Shown: piece after piece, positions 35,404-37,236 of the stretch
Layout of the letters: each line of letters opens with the position of its first letter
How positions within the stretch are numbered: position 1 is the stretch's first letter
NCBI GenBank assembly: GCA_903863845.1
Contig: CAIPDP010000087.1
Span: 1 to 37,236, forward strand
Direction of reading: 5' to 3'
From: an uncultured Mucilaginibacter sp.
GTDB taxonomy: Bacteria > Bacteroidota > Bacteroidia > Sphingobacteriales > Sphingobacteriaceae
DNA length: 37,236 bases
Made by a program: the position numbers and the translations under genes
The notes under the pieces: generated by a model
Database searches by the model: none
What the model was told of the DNA's origin: nothing
What the model saw: only the letters and a program-made list of their open reading frames with translations

Positions 35404-36051
35404 CTACCAATTTACGATATAGTCGATTTTTGCATTCCGGTACGCGGGTTTCTGTAAATTCACCTTGAACTTTTTGAAGCTTTGTGAAGGCCCTTCTGTT
35501 GCGAACATATTGGTGAGCCAGGCTGGGATCAGTCCACCGGGGTCTGCATGGAGGGTATAATCAATTTTAACGCCGTTTGAACCCGTTGGCGTTAATATCC
35601 ACTTGCCTTTTGAATTTGCGATCCTTACAATGCCCGGTTTTGCCGGCACCATATCAACATTACAAGGGGCGTCGATAGTTACCACTTTGGTTTGTGGATT
35701 TTGCGATACCATTAAATGCGCTATAAAATCGCGGTCGCTTACCGGCCAGGGCATATTTACCAGTGAATAGTAATACAAATCTGAGGGTGATACTTGTTTA
35801 ACAATATAATTGGAAGAGGTATGGTACAACCATTCTTCGCTCCCTTTAATATCCATCAGCATAGCAACCACCTGCGAAAGCGTAGCATCAACTTCGCATT
35901 GCACCCGGATAGCTTTAACTTTTGAAGTTTCTACATCGCCCGTAAAGATCTTTATGCCCTTGCTGTTTTCTTTCAATACCCAATTGGTCCCGATCTGCGC
36001 ATGTGCATAGCAAGTCAATAATAAAAATACAAAGCAAAGGTTTTTATACAT
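35404..36051 (-). CDS. Secreted START-domain lipid-binding protein (copy 2)
   Basis: A 215-residue protein with signal peptide (1-18, AHAQ) and a START-like domain. Shared with the copy at 8391-9017: a VDATLSQVVAMLMDI segment, MPWPVSDRD, and ADPGGLIPAWLTNMFATEGPSQSF. The C-terminal extension (YRNAKIDYIVNW) differs. It probably binds a hydrophobic ligand in the periplasm; the ligand is unknown. Its 3' neighbour on the opposite strand is a lipocalin, another lipid-binding protein, 37 bases away. Confidence 0.85.
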   Translation of the reverse strand: MYKNLCFVFLLLTCYAHAQIGTNWVLKENSKGIKIFTGDVETSKVKAIRVQCEVDATLSQVVAMLMDIKGSEEWLYHTSSNYIVKQVSPSDLYYYSLVNMPWPVSDRDFIAHLMVSQNPQTKVVTIDAPCNVDMVPAKPGIVRIANSKGKWILTPTGSNGVKIDYTLHADPGGLIPAWLTNMFATEGPSQSFKKFKVNLQKPAYRNAKIDYIVNW

Positions 36052-36170
36052 TGCTGTTTTTTGAAGTCAATGCAAAGCTAACATTGCCGTTAAGAATTGT
36101 GTTGCTAAGTTTAGCCTTTTTACCTGCTACTTACATTGCAAAATTACAGATGATGCGCGCTGTAGCCAGG

Positions 36171-36749
36171 CTAGGAGTTAGGCTTATTGATACCAAGGTT
36201 TTGGCGGGAATATTTTTCAGGTGATTCAATGATTTTGGTAATAAAAGTTGCGAGGCTTTTTTGGGATATCACAGAGCCTTTTTCAGCTTCGCCTTTGCGT
36301 GTAAGCTCATAGTCGACTTCCTTAGAATTGGTAAACCAGGTTGGACGCAAAATAGTATAGTCGAGATCGGAGGCTTCAAATACATCAGCTGCTCTCCGAT
36401 AAGGTATCAAAACAGAACGAAGCGGGGTATCATAAATGCCTATAGAACTGATGAAGATCAATTTTTTAACGCCCGTCTGTTCCATGGCTTTGACAATGTT
36501 TTTGGCCATGGATTCCAAATTGCCGGCAAGGTTGGCGTAAACAATATCCTGGCCGGATATTGCCTGTTTTAGCTGGTCGAAATTCAATACATCACCCTCA
36601 ATTACGCTGGCGCCTGAGGTATCGATCCCGTTTAGGCGGGACGCTTTGCGCAAAAACAGAGTAAGTTTAATATCCTCCCAATCAGACAATAGTTCAATTA
36701 CTTTTCGGGCAATATTACCGCTTGCGCCCAGGATGACAACGTTTTTCAT
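36171..36749 (-). CDS. NAD(P)-binding oxidoreductase, atypical SDR
   Basis: A 192-residue Rossmann-fold protein with the nucleotide-binding motif G8-A-S-G11-N-I-A near the start, a FISSIGIY strand near residues 99-106 and DYTILRPTWFTN near 130-141, typical of the small NAD(P)H-binding (NmrA-like) group. Function and substrate are unknown. It follows the acetyltransferase gene by 25 bases on the same strand, so the two are likely co-transcribed. Confidence 0.88.
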   Translation of the reverse strand: MKNVVILGASGNIARKVIELLSDWEDIKLTLFLRKASRLNGIDTSGASVIEGDVLNFDQLKQAISGQDIVYANLAGNLESMAKNIVKAMEQTGVKKLIFISSIGIYDTPLRSVLIPYRRAADVFEASDLDYTILRPTWFTNSKEVDYELTRKGEAEKGSVISQKSLATFITKIIESPEKYSRQNLGINKPNS

Positions 36750-36774
36750 TTATTATTAGGGGTATATGATTTAA

Positions 36775-37236
36775 TTAATTACCTCCCGAATCAAGCGTCC
36801 TGACAACTTTTGCAGGGATACCGGCTACAACCGTATTGTCCGGCACGTCCTTATTGACCAGAGCACCAGCAGCAACCACCGAATTTTCGCCGATGGTAAC
36901 ACCGGGTAAAATTGTTGCTCCGGCGCCTATCCAGGCATTTCTTTTAATTAAGATGCGGTTTAATAAAAGCGATTTTCTATCTGCCGGATCAAGGGGATGA
37001 TTCTCAGTTACGAGGTTAACCCGGGGGCCGATCTGCACATCGTCCTCAATCGTAATGCCGCCAAGGTCGAGGAACGAACAGGCGTGATTGATAAATATCC
37101 TTTTGCCCAGTTTGGTATGCCTGCCAAAATTGGTGTGAAAAGGTACAAAAATCGTGGTACTCGGATCAATAGATGATCCCATAATTTCACTCAGCTGCTC
37201 TCTGATTTCATCAATGCTGGTTGAACCATTCAAAGA
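36775..37236 (-). CDS. Sugar O-acetyltransferase, LbH/maltose acetyltransferase type (5' partial)
   Basis: The frame is open to the right edge, so the true start lies outside; the TTG at 37233 would be an internal Leu. The visible 153 residues form a left-handed beta-helix of hexapeptide repeats (IGAGATILPGVTIGENSVVAAGAL, split across repeats) with the catalytic-type histidine in TENHPLDP and the closing VVAGIPAKVV. Maa/LacA/NodL relatives transfer acetyl from acetyl-CoA to a sugar hydroxyl; the missing N-terminus would hold the Mac-type helical domain. Likely upstream partner of the SDR gene. Confidence 0.85.
   Translation of the reverse strand, partial: SLNGSTSIDEIREQLSEIMGSSIDPSTTIFVPFHTNFGRHTKLGKRIFINHACSFLDLGGITIEDDVQIGPRVNLVTENHPLDPADRKSLLLNRILIKRNAWIGAGATILPGVTIGENSVVAAGALVNKDVPDNTVVAGIPAKVVRTLDSGGN

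Noticed and set aside
36115..36150. TAATTTTG box upstream of the second START gene
   Set aside because: It fits the -7 consensus, but no TTG lies at the usual -33 distance.
1..37236. CRISPR array, tRNA, rRNA, prophage or insertion sequence
   Set aside because: I looked for spaced direct repeats, cloverleaf arms, transposase and phage genes on both strands and found none.

Overview
The window looks like a chromosomal segment of a free-living Bacteroidota bacterium, most likely Sphingobacteriaceae (Mucilaginibacter or Pedobacter type). The taxonomic call is an inference from gene content: a giant adhesin with a type IX secretion sorting domain, a DUF5686 and a DUF5916 outer-membrane protein, a CarboxypepD_reg TonB-dependent receptor, lipoproteins with Cys-Lys-Lys after the lipobox, and weak Shine-Dalgarno sequences. 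I see no rRNA, tRNA, CRISPR array, prophage or complete insertion sequence.

Layout. 1-5030: 3' part of a very large secreted adhesin that is cut by the left edge. 5165-10229 (minus): DUF5686 protein, lone response regulator, START-domain protein, DoxX-like and AHSA1-like proteins. 10343-12750 (minus): a two-gene unit of a GH79-type lipoprotein and a membrane-anchored GH25 lysozyme. 13153-14680 (plus): GNAT acetyltransferase and nitrilase-family hydrolase. 15003-15776 (minus): exonuclease III. 15946-20234 (plus): a GH2 beta-glucuronidase-like enzyme bracketed by inverted palindromic repeats, then a DUF5916 protein. 20467-21084 (plus): a lipoprotein made of one module of the adhesin. 21213-24131 (minus): TonB-dependent receptor. 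24506-26415 (minus): cytochrome b, Tat-type molybdopterin lipoprotein and a small four-cysteine secreted protein. 26607-31252 (plus): PLP histidine decarboxylase, then a sodium/solute symporter-GNAT-serine hydrolase operon. 31448-32113 (plus): a second cytochrome b561-like protein. 32120-34666 (minus): acyltransferase 3 and an MHS-type MFS transporter. 34833-35366 (plus): lipocalin. 35404-37236 (minus): second START protein, NAD(P)-binding oxidoreductase, and an acetyltransferase cut by the right edge.

Themes. Two unrelated glycosidase families that both include beta-glucuronidases (GH79 and GH2) lie within 5 kb, and the GH2 enzyme carries the NxK carboxylate-recognition motif. A lipidated, Tat-dependent relative of the YedY/MsrP catalytic subunit is coupled to a four-histidine cytochrome b. 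Non-coding DNA is unusually structured: a family of palindromic REP-like units, a TAGTCAT heptamer array that supplies a stop codon and a degenerate reverse-complement array that runs into a start codon, an orphan terminator between divergent genes, and leaders with overlapping alternative hairpins. No single cluster clearly forms a new multi-gene system; the most distinctive observations are the repeat families and the domain architecture of the adhesin.
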